Shown here piece after piece: positions 44,716-53,553 of a DNA stretch of 64,000 nt. Source of the stretch: JAENVT01 sp963720775 (GTDB taxonomy: Bacteria > Actinomycetota > Acidimicrobiia > Acidimicrobiales > Ilumatobacteraceae); NCBI GenBank assembly GCA_963720775.1, contig CAVRGR010000007.1:1-64000 (forward strand), in the 5' to 3' direction. The notes below the pieces were generated by a model that was given only the letters and a program-made list of their open reading frames with translations, was not told the DNA's origin and searched no databases. Position 1 is the stretch's first letter. Each line of letters begins with the position of its first letter. The translations under genes and the position numbers were made by a program.

Positions 44716-44813
44716 GAATGGGCGCGATTCCGGCAGCGTCGGTTCCAATCTCCCGCCCAAGCAGGCTCAATGGGCGTGAGTTCGGAACTGCCGCTTCCAC
44801 TTTCGCGCCCAAG
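44716..44813 (-). repeat. 98-bp two-hairpin dispersed repeat, copy 3 (inverted)
   Basis: On the plus strand it starts GAATGGGCGCGA and ends CGCGCCCAAG. Its reverse complement aligns with the copy at 13951 over 98 bases with no gap and about two thirds identity by hand count. The arms TGGGCGCG, ACGCCCA, TTGGGCG and CGCGCCCA are at the same positions as in the other copies. The two-hairpin pattern is kept even where the interior sequence differs. Confidence 0.75.
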
Positions 44814-44891
44814 GATCCAGGTCATGCCTGGGCCATCGACGCAAAGTCGTGCGACACTAGGGACATCGGACGGCAGCCTGTAACCCGCAAT

Positions 44892-45485
44892 TTGATCCGC
44901 GCCACGTTGATCTTGGGCGTCATCGTCAGCCCTATTGCGTGCGGCAGCCGAAGCAAGAGCAGCGAGACGACGACGACAACGACGACAACGGCGGCGGCGA
45001 GCGTGGCGAGCTCTTCCGCCACGACCTCGGCGCAGACCTCGACGAGTGCCGCGAGCACCACGACCAGCGCCACGACCAGCGCCACGACACCGGCGACTTC
45101 GGCGGCTGAGGCGACAACCACCACCATGGACTCGGCCACGGCCATCGCCCAGATCACCCAGAACTGGGAGAAGTTCTTCCTCGCCGGCACGCCACTGGCC
45201 GAGCGCGAAGCGCTTCTCGAAGACGGCGCGAAGTACGAGCAGGCGCTGACGGTTCGTGCGACCGATCCGCTGCAGGCCGAGGCGAGCGCAACCGTGCGCG
45301 ACGTGACGCTGACGGATGCGACGCACGCCCACGTGATCTACGACGTGAGCCTGAGCGGCACCGTGGCGTTGCCCGGCGCGGAAGGCAACGCCCTGCTCCA
45401 GAACGGCACGTGGAAGGTGAGCGCCGAGAGCTTCTGCTCGTTGATCGCACTCGGGGCGACCGAGCCGATCCCCGGCTGCAGCTGA
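44892..45485 (+). CDS. Probable secreted Thr/Ser/Ala-rich protein, unknown function
   Basis: The coding frame is clear from about 44890 to 45485. No good ATG or GTG start exists at the hydrophobic segment LIRATLILGVIVSPIACGS, so I suggest the TTG at 44892. An ATG at 44718 in the same frame would begin inside the repeat element. A weak lipobox (PIAC) is followed by about 55 residues of Thr, Ser and Ala from ACG/GCG-type repeats (44964-45126), then a compact domain of about 120 residues (ITQNWEKFFLAGTPLAEREA). No family recognised. The low-complexity tether is like those of the lipoproteins in this window. Confidence 0.6.
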   Translation: MIRATLILGVIVSPIACGSRSKSSETTTTTTTTAAASVASSSATTSAQTSTSAASTTTSATTSATTPATSAAEATTTTMDSATAIAQITQNWEKFFLAGTPLAEREALLEDGAKYEQALTVRATDPLQAEASATVRDVTLTDATHAHVIYDVSLSGTVALPGAEGNALLQNGTWKVSAESFCSLIALGATEPIPGCS

Positions 45486-45547
45486 ACGACCGCAACGCGG
45501 CCTTTCGACCCTTCCACCGCACACTCGGCAGTGTTTGACTGACTCGT

Positions 45548-46189
45548 ATGAGCGACGCCGACGCGGCCGACGCCGGCCACCAGCTCGTGGCCCATGGCAT
45601 CGCCAAGCAGTTTGGGCGCACGACCATCCTCGCCCACGTGAACCTCGAGGTGCGCGAAGGCGAAGTGGTCGCCCTAACCGGAGAGAACGGCGCGGGCAAG
45701 ACCACGCTGTTGCGGATCTGTGCCGGGTTACTGCGCGCCGACGCAGGTACCGTGCAGGTGGGCGGCCGCATCGGATACTGCCCGCAGGCGAGCGGGCTGT
45801 TCGATCTCCTCACCGCCGACGACCACCTCGTGATGTTCGCTCGTGGCGTGGGCATGAGCCGCGCCGACGGGCTTCGCCGGGGACATGCGATCCTCGAAGA
45901 GTTCGGCTTCCCGTTGGACGAACGCCTGGCGATCCGCGACCTGTCGGGCGGGACGCGCCAGAAGCTCAACCTGGCGCTGGCATTGCTGGCCGACCCGAGC
46001 GTCCTGCTGCTCGATGAGCCGTACCAGGGTTTCGATCACGGCACCTACGTCAACTTCTGGGACCATTGCGAGAACTGGCGGAAGCAACGCAAGGCAGTCG
46101 TGGTGGTGACCCACATGTTGGCCGAGCTGAACCGAGTCGACCGCGTCATCGACCTGCCCGCTCACCCGTCGCGAAAAGCTCACCGATGA
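45548..46189 (+). CDS. ABC transporter ATP-binding protein
   Basis: 213 residues with Walker A GENGAGKTT, signature LSGGTRQKLNLALAL, Walker B VLLLDEPYQGFD and H-loop VVVVTHMLAEL. The short, single-domain form resembles CcmA-type and other ABC-2 exporter ATPases. The start of the permease gene overlaps its stop (ATGA), so they are one exporter. The substrate is unknown. Confidence 0.85.
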   Translation: MSDADAADAGHQLVAHGIAKQFGRTTILAHVNLEVREGEVVALTGENGAGKTTLLRICAGLLRADAGTVQVGGRIGYCPQASGLFDLLTADDHLVMFARGVGMSRADGLRRGHAILEEFGFPLDERLAIRDLSGGTRQKLNLALALLADPSVLLLDEPYQGFDHGTYVNFWDHCENWRKQRKAVVVVTHMLAELNRVDRVIDLPAHPSRKAHR

Positions 46190-46872
46190 AGGCAGCGCGG
46201 CGCGTGTTCACGATGTGCGAGATGCACGGGCGCGACCTGATCGGTCACCACATCGCCGTCGTCATGCTGGTGGCCCTGCCGCTCACCTTCTACTTCGCCT
46301 CGACCAGCCAACACGGCTCCGAGCCGTTCGTGGCCGGCGGTGTTGGCATGGCGTTCTCCATCGCCGGCGCAACGCTCTTCTCGGTACTGTCGTCTCGTGA
46401 GGTCGACCAGAGGCTGGTGCTCGGCGGATACCGGCCGATCGAACTGCTGCTCGGCCGGCTGCTGTTCCTCGGTCCGTTCGGCCTCGTGATCGCCTCGGTG
46501 TTCACTACGTTGATGTGGGCGGTCTCGCATCCGGCGCGGCCGTGGCTGTTGTTGTTCGGAGTGGCGATGGTTGCGCTGCAGGCGGTGCTGTTCGGCCTGG
46601 CGGTTGGTACGGCGGTTCCCAACGAGCTGGAAGGGACGCTGGTGCTCATCGGCGTGGTCGGGATGCAACTGGCCACCAAGCCCGACACGATCGTCGCCCA
46701 GCTGCTCCCGTTCTACGGCCCGCGCCGACTGATCGACGCCAGTGCCCAGGCGAGCGGCGCGATCGCCTGGCCGCTGCTGCTCACTGCGCTCTACGGCACG
46801 GCCATGCTCCTCAGCGCCCGCCTGTTCGTGTCGGGCCGCATCACCATCGAACGGCACGAGGTGCTCCGGTGA
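46186..46872 (+). CDS. ABC-2 type exporter permease
   Basis: 228 residues with six hydrophobic segments: HHIAVVMLVALPLTFYF, FVAGGVGMAFSIAGATLFSV, LLFLGPFGLVIASVFTTLMW, WLLLFGVAMVALQAVLFGLA and two more. The loop LSSREVDQRLVLGGYRPIEL lies where ABC-2 permeases contact the ATPase. It is coupled to the ATPase gene upstream (ATGA). It is also coupled to a substrate-binding protein gene downstream (GTGA), which is unusual for an exporter. Confidence 0.8.
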   Translation: MKAARRVFTMCEMHGRDLIGHHIAVVMLVALPLTFYFASTSQHGSEPFVAGGVGMAFSIAGATLFSVLSSREVDQRLVLGGYRPIELLLGRLLFLGPFGLVIASVFTTLMWAVSHPARPWLLLFGVAMVALQAVLFGLAVGTAVPNELEGTLVLIGVVGMQLATKPDTIVAQLLPFYGPRRLIDASAQASGAIAWPLLLTALYGTAMLLSARLFVSGRITIERHEVLR

Positions 46873-48218
46873 GGATGGCCGCCGCGGCGGTGGCGATCGG
46901 CCTCACCGTCACCGCAGGGTGTGGCAGCAGGCTCGATCGCAACTCGTTCGACACAACCTCCGTCCTCGGAACGCAAGCCGCAGCAACCTCGACGACCGCC
47001 GGCGGGCAGGTCGGCGAGACGGGTCTGACCGGCAACGAGATCCGCCTCGGCCTGATCGTCAGCAAGACCAGCCCGCTGGGGTCGGAAACGTTCGCCGGAC
47101 CCATGTATGGCGCGCTGGCCTACTTCTCCTCGCTCAACGATCGTGGCGGGATCAACGGCCGCTCGGTGAAGGTGACGGTGTGCGACGACAACGCCACCGG
47201 CGCCGGCAACCGACGGTGCGCGCGACAACTGATCGAGGACGACAAGGTGATGGCCTTCGTCGGCAACTCGATCTTCGACTACTCCGCGGCGTCGTACGTG
47301 AACGAGAGCGGCGTTCCCGACATCGGCGGGCAACCCATCTCCACCGTCTACGAGCAGTACCAGCATCTGTTCGACATTTACGGCTCCTCCTCGCCACGAG
47401 ATGGCGTCGTGGGCGTGAACGGCAAGCTCGACGGCGGGACCGAGGTCTACCGCTACTTCAAGCAAGAGCTCGGGGCCGGCACGGCGGGGATCGTCTACTA
47501 CAACCAGAGCGAGTCGCAGCGCTTCGCCGACCTCACCGCCGCCGCCCTCGAGGTGGAGGGTTACACGGTCGTTCGCGAGCAGGTCGACTTCTCGGTGCCG
47601 AACTTCGACGCCGCGGCAATCGACATGCGCAGCCGGGGTGTCGACATCGTCTTCGACGCGATGGACACCGCCGGCAACGTCAGGCTCTGCGAGGCGATGG
47701 ATGGCGCTCGCTTCTCCGTCAAGGCGAAGGTGGTCACGGTGCAGGGCTGGGCCGAGTCGGTTCGCACGCAGTACGCGAAGGGGTCGAAGTGTCGCAATTC
47801 GATCTACGCCACGGCCACCACCCGCAACTACATGGACGTGAAGTTCCCCGTCGTTAGCCAGTTCCGCGCCGACATGAAGCAGTACTACCCGGACCGCGAG
47901 GACAAGCTGTCGATGTGGACCGAGGAAGGGTGGGCTGCGGCACAGTGGTTCACCGACGCGGCGACATCGTGTGGCGCAACGCTCACGCGGGCGTGCGTCG
48001 AGGCATACCTCGAACGAGCCGAGCCGTACGACGGCCATGGTCTGCTGGTGCCGCGTGGCTTCGTGCCGCGCAACGAGCTGGGCGGCTCGGCCCACAACTG
48101 CCTCAGCGTGGCGAGGTGGGAGGACGACGCTTACGGCGGCACCGGCGGGTGGGTGACGACGACCCCGAACGACGACTTCATCTGCTACGACGTACCCGAC
48201 GTCGTCTACACCCCGTAA
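46869..48218 (+). CDS. Branched-chain amino-acid-type ABC substrate-binding lipoprotein
   Basis: 449 residues. The lipoprotein signal VAIGLTVTAGC is followed by a short Thr/Ala/Gly linker and a type I binding fold (IRLGLIVSKTSPLGSETFAG, FSSLNDRGGINGRSVKVTV, MAFVGNSIFDYSAASY, VDIVFDAMDTAGNVRLCEAM). It has several Cys, likely disulphides. The start overlaps the permease stop (GTGA). The livF gene ends four bases away on the opposite strand, and the Liv operon lacks its own binding protein, so this protein may serve that importer. Confidence 0.82.
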   Translation: MRMAAAAVAIGLTVTAGCGSRLDRNSFDTTSVLGTQAAATSTTAGGQVGETGLTGNEIRLGLIVSKTSPLGSETFAGPMYGALAYFSSLNDRGGINGRSVKVTVCDDNATGAGNRRCARQLIEDDKVMAFVGNSIFDYSAASYVNESGVPDIGGQPISTVYEQYQHLFDIYGSSSPRDGVVGVNGKLDGGTEVYRYFKQELGAGTAGIVYYNQSESQRFADLTAAALEVEGYTVVREQVDFSVPNFDAAAIDMRSRGVDIVFDAMDTAGNVRLCEAMDGARFSVKAKVVTVQGWAESVRTQYAKGSKCRNSIYATATTRNYMDVKFPVVSQFRADMKQYYPDREDKLSMWTEEGWAAAQWFTDAATSCGATLTRACVEAYLERAEPYDGHGLLVPRGFVPRNELGGSAHNCLSVARWEDDAYGGTGGWVTTTPNDDFICYDVPDVVYTP

Positions 48219-48222
48219 GCCT

Positions 48223-48897
48223 TCACTGGCTTCCGGCAACGGCAGGCCGCCGGCTCAGCTCGCCGGGCTCACCCGCGAACACGACCCGGCCGCGCCGCAA
48301 CCGGTAGACGATGTCCGCCACCCGCAGCACGTCTTCGAGATACTGCTCGACGATGATGTAGGTGCGTTCCGCACTGCGCGAGCTGATGAGCCTGTCGTAG
48401 AAGCCGCTGTTGGCCGCGCGTGACAGACCGCGGCTGGGCTCGTCGAGCAGGACCAGCCTGCCGGGCCGAATGACAGCGCGGGCCAGGGCGACCATCTGGC
48501 GCTCGCCACCCGACAACGTGGCGACGCCACGGTCGATCATCGCCTCGAGCGCCGGGAACGTCTCGATCGCCGGACCGAGGTCGGCGTCGCCGGCGAACAG
48601 CTCCAGGTTCTCGCGCACCGTGAGCGAGGGGAACACGTTGCGTTCGTCGGGGACGAGAACCATCCCTTGGGCGGCGCGCTCGTACGCCGAGAAGTTGGTG
48701 ATGTTGCGTCCTGCCCAGCGGATGGTGCCCGTCCGGGCGGCGATCAGGCCGGCGATGCAGCGCAACAGAGTCGTCTTCCCCGCCGAGTTGCTGCCGACGA
48801 TGGCCACGATGCATCCAGCCGGGAACGCCAGGTCCACTCCGTGCAGCACCTCCACCGAGCCGTAGCCGGCACGCACGCCGTGCAACTCCAGGGTCAT
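48223..48897 (-). CDS. livF: Branched-chain amino-acid ABC transporter ATP-binding protein LivF
   Basis: 224 residues with Walker A GSNSAGKTTLLRCIAGL, MVLVPDERNVFPSLTVRENL, signature LSGGERQMVALARAV, Walker B LVLLDEPSRGLSR and VEQYLEDVL as H-loop. The E-R-N-V-F-P-S-L-T pattern is a LivF hallmark. Walker B has SRGLSR where most LivF proteins have SLGLAP. The start overlaps the livG stop (ATGA). Confidence 0.85.
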   Translation of the reverse strand: MTLELHGVRAGYGSVEVLHGVDLAFPAGCIVAIVGSNSAGKTTLLRCIAGLIAARTGTIRWAGRNITNFSAYERAAQGMVLVPDERNVFPSLTVRENLELFAGDADLGPAIETFPALEAMIDRGVATLSGGERQMVALARAVIRPGRLVLLDEPSRGLSRAANSGFYDRLISSRSAERTYIIVEQYLEDVLRVADIVYRLRRGRVVFAGEPGELSRRPAVAGSQ

Positions 48898-49655
48898 GAC
48901 GCCAACCCCAACACCGCAGCACGCACGTCGGCGCGGTTCAACATGTCGGCCGGTGTGCCCGTGGCCAGCACCCGTCCGCTGTTCATGACGTAGACGACGT
49001 GGGCGGAATCGGCAACCAGGGCGATGTCGTGCTCGATGAGCACGACGGTGAGGCCGGCTGCCGCCTGCGCGGCGAGGTGCGCGGCCAGCATCGCCGTCTC
49101 CTCGTCGTCGAGACCACTCGCCGGTTCGTCGAGCAGGAGTGCCATCGGCGAGGTGCACAGCGCCCGCGCCAGCTCCACGGTGCGCAGCGTGCCGGTGGGC
49201 AGTTGCCCGGTGACGACGTTGCGCACGTGGCCGAGACGCATCTGCTCGATCGTCCGTTGCACCACGCCCGTCGACGCTCCCTCGCCGTGCATCGGCACGT
49301 CGAGGAACTCGCGGACCGTGATCCGTCGTCGCCGGTTCTCGGCCGCAACGAGCAGGTTCTCCTCCACGGTCATGCTGAGGAACACCGACGAGCGTTGGAA
49401 GGTGCGGGCGATGCCACGGCGGGCACGTTCGTCGGTGCTCAACGGCGTCACGTCGGCACCGTCGAGCAGCACACGACCCGCCGAGGGAACGCGCTCGCCG
49501 CTGAGGCAGTCGAACAACGTGGTCTTGCCGGCTCCGTTCGGACCGATCACCGCCGTGACCAACCCCGGCTGGGCGACGAGGTCGACGTGATCGACGGCGA
49601 GAACCCCTTCGTGGTGGAACACGATGCCGCGTGCCTCGAGCAGACCTGTGGTCAT
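48894..49655 (-). CDS. livG: Branched-chain amino-acid ABC transporter ATP-binding protein LivG
   Basis: 253 residues. Walker A GPNGAGKTTLFDCLSG, RGIARTFQRSSVFLSMTVEE, a degenerate signature (LPTGTLRTVELARAL), Walker B LLLDEPASGLDDEE and H-loop LIEHDIALV. The loop after Walker A and the RGIARTFQ helix identify LivG rather than LivF. It is coupled to the permease gene upstream by ATGA. Confidence 0.85.
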   Translation of the reverse strand: MTTGLLEARGIVFHHEGVLAVDHVDLVAQPGLVTAVIGPNGAGKTTLFDCLSGERVPSAGRVLLDGADVTPLSTDERARRGIARTFQRSSVFLSMTVEENLLVAAENRRRRITVREFLDVPMHGEGASTGVVQRTIEQMRLGHVRNVVTGQLPTGTLRTVELARALCTSPMALLLDEPASGLDDEETAMLAAHLAAQAAAGLTVVLIEHDIALVADSAHVVYVMNSGRVLATGTPADMLNRADVRAAVLGLAS

Positions 49656-51575
49656 CGTCGCAACCTCGCGGCCAGTGCCTCGCCCGACGGGGACAGGCGC
49701 ACGCCCTCGAACCGGTTGGGTCGCTCGATGCGGCGGAGTGCGGCCACGCCGGCGCGCCTCAAGGTGAACAGTGCGCCGCCAGGTGTTCGTCCCATCAGCA
49801 CGGCCCCGGCACCGACGACGATCGTGGAGATGCCCTCGGTGACGGTCGCGTCGAGGGCGACGAGGAGTGCGGCTCCCAGCACGGCACCGCTGACGCTGTC
49901 GATGCCGAACACCACCACGGCGGCGAACCAGACGAGCCCGAACACCGGGTCGAAGGCGCTGCCATCGAATGCACGCGCCGATTGGGCGAGGAGCCCTCCC
50001 CCGAGCGTCGCAAGGGCGACGCTCACGGCGAAGACCCACTTGCGCACTCGATGGGCGTCGACGCCACAGGCGTGCGCCCCGGCTTCGTCGTCACGGATGG
50101 CCGTCAATGCCCGACCGAAACGGCCGTGGTGGTGGACGCGGACGATCACCAAGGCCAAGCCCAGGCAAACCATCTCGAAGGAGTAGAACGCCACGGGACC
50201 ATCGAGGAACCCTGGTGGCCCGATGTGCACATCACTGACGAACACCGGCTGGGCGAACACGAACCGGTCGAGTATCGCGGCCATCGCGAACGTCGTCAGC
50301 GCAAGGAACAGCCCCCGTCGGCGAATGGCCGGCCATGCGATGAGGAACCCGACTCCGCCGGTCGCGACCACGGCCACCACAAGGGACAGTACGGCCGGCA
50401 TTGCCGGCACACCGGGGATCTGGCCGTGAGTCAACTTCGCCGTCACCAGCGCGCCCGTGCCGGCGAACCCGGCGTGACCGAGCGAGATCTGACCGCTGTA
50501 ACCGCTGACGAGGACGATCGACACCAAGATGATCGCCAGCGCCGGGATCCGCTGGGCTGTCTGCAGGTTCGAATCGTTGAGCAGCAACGGGATGCCGAGC
50601 AGCAGAATCGCCGGGATCCACCAGCCGCGTGCGGGTTCGTCAGCCTGCCCCGCGTTCCGAGCAGCGCCACCGATCCGGCAGTCGCACCCCCTGGCTCATC
50701 GAGGTAGCGGCGGGCGAGCAGAGCGACGAGCAGAACGACGACGAACAGGTTGCTGCGCAGCGCCTCGAACACCACGCCCGCGCTGCCGGCGAGGTGCACA
50801 CGGGTCAGCTCGCTCTGCACCACGCCGAGGGCCAACGCGCTGGCGATCACGATCCACAGCGAGGTGAGGCGAGCAACCACGACCACCGCCATGGTCTCCA
50901 GGACGACCAGGGTCAGCGTGTAGGGATCCAGTCGCAGGCTCGGTGCCAGCAGCACGCCACTCAATCCGGCTAGTCCCGCGCCGACGGCCCACGCAGTTGC
51001 CGATACACGGTTGACGTTGATGACGCTCAACTCGGCAAGTTCCCGATCGTCGACCACTGCGCGAGCGAGTCGCCCCACCCTCATCCGATCAGCAGGGCGA
51101 TGATCACTCCCACGACGACAACGACAGCGATGTCGGCAGCGGTGCTCACCCGCACCGTCACATCGCCGGGCAGTTGCAGTGGGCGAGTGGGCACGAGCGA
51201 CGGTGCGTCGGTGCGGGCCCCGAGGCCCCAGGTGAGCGTGGTGACTCCGACGATCAGCACGAACACTCCGATCGTGGCGACGAGCGACTCGGCGCCCGAT
51301 GCGCGGCGACGCTGCAGCGAGCGGAACACGGCGACGTCGAGGAGCACGCCGAGCAGCGGGCAGAAGACGCCGACGACGACAACGGCCGAGATCGCCAACG
51401 GCCAGTGCCAGACCTGCACCGTCTGCCACAGGAGATACGCGGCCAGCGTGGCGATCGCCCCGAAGGCGATGTTGAACACGCCGGTGGCGCGATAGGTGAC
51501 GAACAGCCCGAGCCCGGCCAACGCCGCCACCGCGCCGATACCGAGGCCGGCCAGGGCGAGATCGACGGGGACCAC
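49652..51575 (-). CDS. LivH-LivM fused permease, frameshifted twice
   Basis: Three frames in order give one protein. The GTG at 51575 opens a LivH-type first half (LFVTYRATGVFNIAFGAIAT). Near 51085 the frame changes and continues with VINVNRVSATAWAVGAGLAG and membrane helices to about 50650. A second change leads into the LivM half (LVSGYSGQISLGHAGFAGTG, ALTAIRDDEAGAHACGVDAH). No LivM start with a ribosome binding site is visible, and the two halves join through a loop (RRYLDEPGG). I therefore read a LivHM fusion rather than two genes. Both slips are in the same direction and probably sequence errors. Confidence 0.75.
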
Positions 51576-51578
51576 GTG

Positions 51579-52070
51579 TCAGGGGTCCGTCGGGACCGGA
51601 TTGCACACAGGGCAGGGCTGGAGCTGCTGGTCGGCGATGGCCGCCGCGTCGACGGTGATGACCCCGGGCTTTCCTACGACGAGGGCGCAAGCGGCTCGGT
51701 GGTAACGGTTGCCGCCCGGCACCGTTACCAACGCCTGCCCGTCATCGGCGACGGCTGTCTCCGTCCCCGGAGTCGCCGCTGACGCGACGGTCAACAGTTC
51801 GTAGAGCGTCGCGATCATCCGTGCCGAGTCGGCCGCGTTGCGCCGTGCCGATTCACCGGAGAGCAGCACCGCGCCGGCGATCAGCATCGCGGCACCAGGG
51901 ATCGAGGCCGAGGCGAGGTACGACATCTGCAACGCCACGACCGACTCGCCGGAGATCCCCCACCATCCGGCTGTCAACAACAGGGCGCCGGCGACGACAA
52001 GCACGGCACCCAGCCATCCGGTCGCCGAGAACAGTCGGCGATGTCCCTCGCGACCGCTGTCCATCGGCAT
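51579..52070 (-). CDS. Membrane protein with C-terminal Cys motif, unknown function
   Basis: About 163 residues from the ATG at 52070 (an earlier in-frame start would extend it). Two membrane segments (LGAVLVVAGALLLTAGWWGI and SIPGAAMLIAGAVLLSG) are followed by a soluble tail. The tail has YHRAACALV and a final LQPCPVCNPVP. The spacing of Cys and His resembles the Ada-like metal or substrate-binding knuckle found at the ends of some surface proteins. It ends three bases before livHM, so it may be the first gene of the liv operon. Confidence 0.6.
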   Translation of the reverse strand: MPMDSGREGHRRLFSATGWLGAVLVVAGALLLTAGWWGISGESVVALQMSYLASASIPGAAMLIAGAVLLSGESARRNAADSARMIATLYELLTVASAATPGTETAVADDGQALVTVPGGNRYHRAACALVVGKPGVITVDAAAIADQQLQPCPVCNPVPTDP

Positions 52071-52235
52071 GATCACGAGACTAGTTGCGTGCTCAGGACT
52101 GTCCCCTCCCGGGTCCAGCCGGGGAAACTGTCTTGACAGGACCGAACGAGGCGCGATGCTGACGGGCACGATTCACAGCACGCAAGCGTCAGGACGATGT
52201 TTGACGCGTGAGCTCCAGCCTTCAGGAGACCCGAG

Positions 52236-53528
52236 TTGTCGACCCGCAGATCCTTCGGTTACTTCCTGGGGAGACCACGGGTGTTCATCTGCTATCGCCG
52301 CGCGGACGCCGCTCTCGCCCGGCTCCTGAGCGACTCGGTCGTCCGGCGCCTTGGGGCTTCGCGGGTGTTCTGGGACATCACCGGTGAACACGGGGGCATC
52401 AAGTTTCGACCGCGGATATACAAAGCGCTCGAAGGGTCTGATGTCGTTCTTGCATTGATCGGTCCGGCATGGAACCCCGCCCGTTTGCACAACGTGGGTG
52501 ATTTTGTCGCCGACGAGTTGCGTACGAGCGAAAGGTTCGGGAAGAAGGTCATACCTGTCGCTGGCGCTGCCCTGCCAACGGCAGGTGAACTGCCCGACGA
52601 CTTGCGCTGGATCTTGGATCTGCACGCACGAGAACTCACAACGGGCGCCGACTACGAGTCGCAGATGAAGCGACTGCTCTTCGATCTCGGATATCGCCGG
52701 TGGCGACCACTGGCGCTACTTGCAACGGTTCTCGCGGCGATCGGAATAGGCCTTCTCATCGCTCATTGGGCCTCGGCCGACCCTTCCTCTGCGCCTACAA
52801 CGGCAGGCACATCCACCACCACGGGAAGCAGTACGTCTACCTCGCTTCCCAGCGAGACGACGAGCAGTGTCGTGGAAGGCACCACGGTTCCAACGATTAC
52901 TACGGCGGCACCGCGGACGGTTCCTACGCAGCCGCCACACACCACTGCCACTCAACCTCCGCAGGAGTTGCGCTCGGTACCCACGCTGAAGGGGCGCGAG
53001 GCGACTGAAGCAATCGCTGACCTCATTGCTCGTGACCTTGTTCCGTTCCCCGAGGTGGAGATGGACGGGCACTACAAATACATCGTCGTCGAGGCCAGCG
53101 AGGAGCCCGGCACGCAGGTGCCGGTGTCGACGAACATCACCCTCACGGTCGACTTTGATGCGACACAGTTGAACTTCCCTGTTCTCACGCTTCCTGGAGG
53201 AGGGCCGGTGTTGAATCCAACGTGTTCCGGCGGGAAGTACACCATTCCAGAGCAGAAGTGGTCCGGCGTCAACGTCGCCTCGGTCGATCTCAACGTCACG
53301 CCCGCGCCGTCGATCACGCCAACCCCGACTCGAGCTGCCACTTCTGCTGGAATCGGAACGTTTGGTGGCAAGACGGCGAGCTTCACGGTGAACTGTTCGA
53401 ATTCCAGTTCGGTGACCGTCACTCTCGAGCTCACAGCCACAGGCAAGCAACACGTTGACGGCAGGCCTGCCGAGCAGATCCCCAAGAAGTTCCTCATCAC
53501 GATCGACCCCACTCCCGTCAACGGCTGA
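52236..53528 (+). CDS. TIR domain-transmembrane-PASTA-like protein
   Basis: 430 residues. A TTG start with AGGAG eight bases before it is favoured. Residues about 14-148 are a bacterial TIR domain: RVFICYRRADAALARLL, RVFWDITGEHGGIKFRPRIY, DVVLALIGPAWNPARL, and DFVADELRTSERFGKKVIPV with the candidate NADase Glu. One membrane helix follows (LALLATVLAAIGIGLLIAH), then about 65 residues rich in Thr, Ser and Pro. Next is a PASTA-like domain (SVPTLKGREATEAIADLIAR to PGTQVPVSTNITLTV) and a Cys-containing beta domain of about 110 residues. The TIR would be cytoplasmic and the PASTA part outside, facing cell-wall fragments. The divergent gene is a membrane protein. Confidence 0.8.
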   Translation: MSTRRSFGYFLGRPRVFICYRRADAALARLLSDSVVRRLGASRVFWDITGEHGGIKFRPRIYKALEGSDVVLALIGPAWNPARLHNVGDFVADELRTSERFGKKVIPVAGAALPTAGELPDDLRWILDLHARELTTGADYESQMKRLLFDLGYRRWRPLALLATVLAAIGIGLLIAHWASADPSSAPTTAGTSTTTGSSTSTSLPSETTSSVVEGTTVPTITTAAPRTVPTQPPHTTATQPPQELRSVPTLKGREATEAIADLIARDLVPFPEVEMDGHYKYIVVEASEEPGTQVPVSTNITLTVDFDATQLNFPVLTLPGGGPVLNPTCSGGKYTIPEQKWSGVNVASVDLNVTPAPSITPTPTRAATSAGIGTFGGKTASFTVNCSNSSSVTVTLELTATGKQHVDGRPAEQIPKKFLITIDPTPVNG

Positions 53529-53553
53529 CGAGGGCGACGGGGCGGTCCGACGC

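Noticed and set aside
44964..45126. ACG/GCG trinucleotide run that looks like a microsatellite or a CRISPR-like array
   Set aside because: It is in frame in a protein gene and encodes a Thr/Ser/Ala tether like those of the lipoproteins here. There are no regular repeats and spacers.
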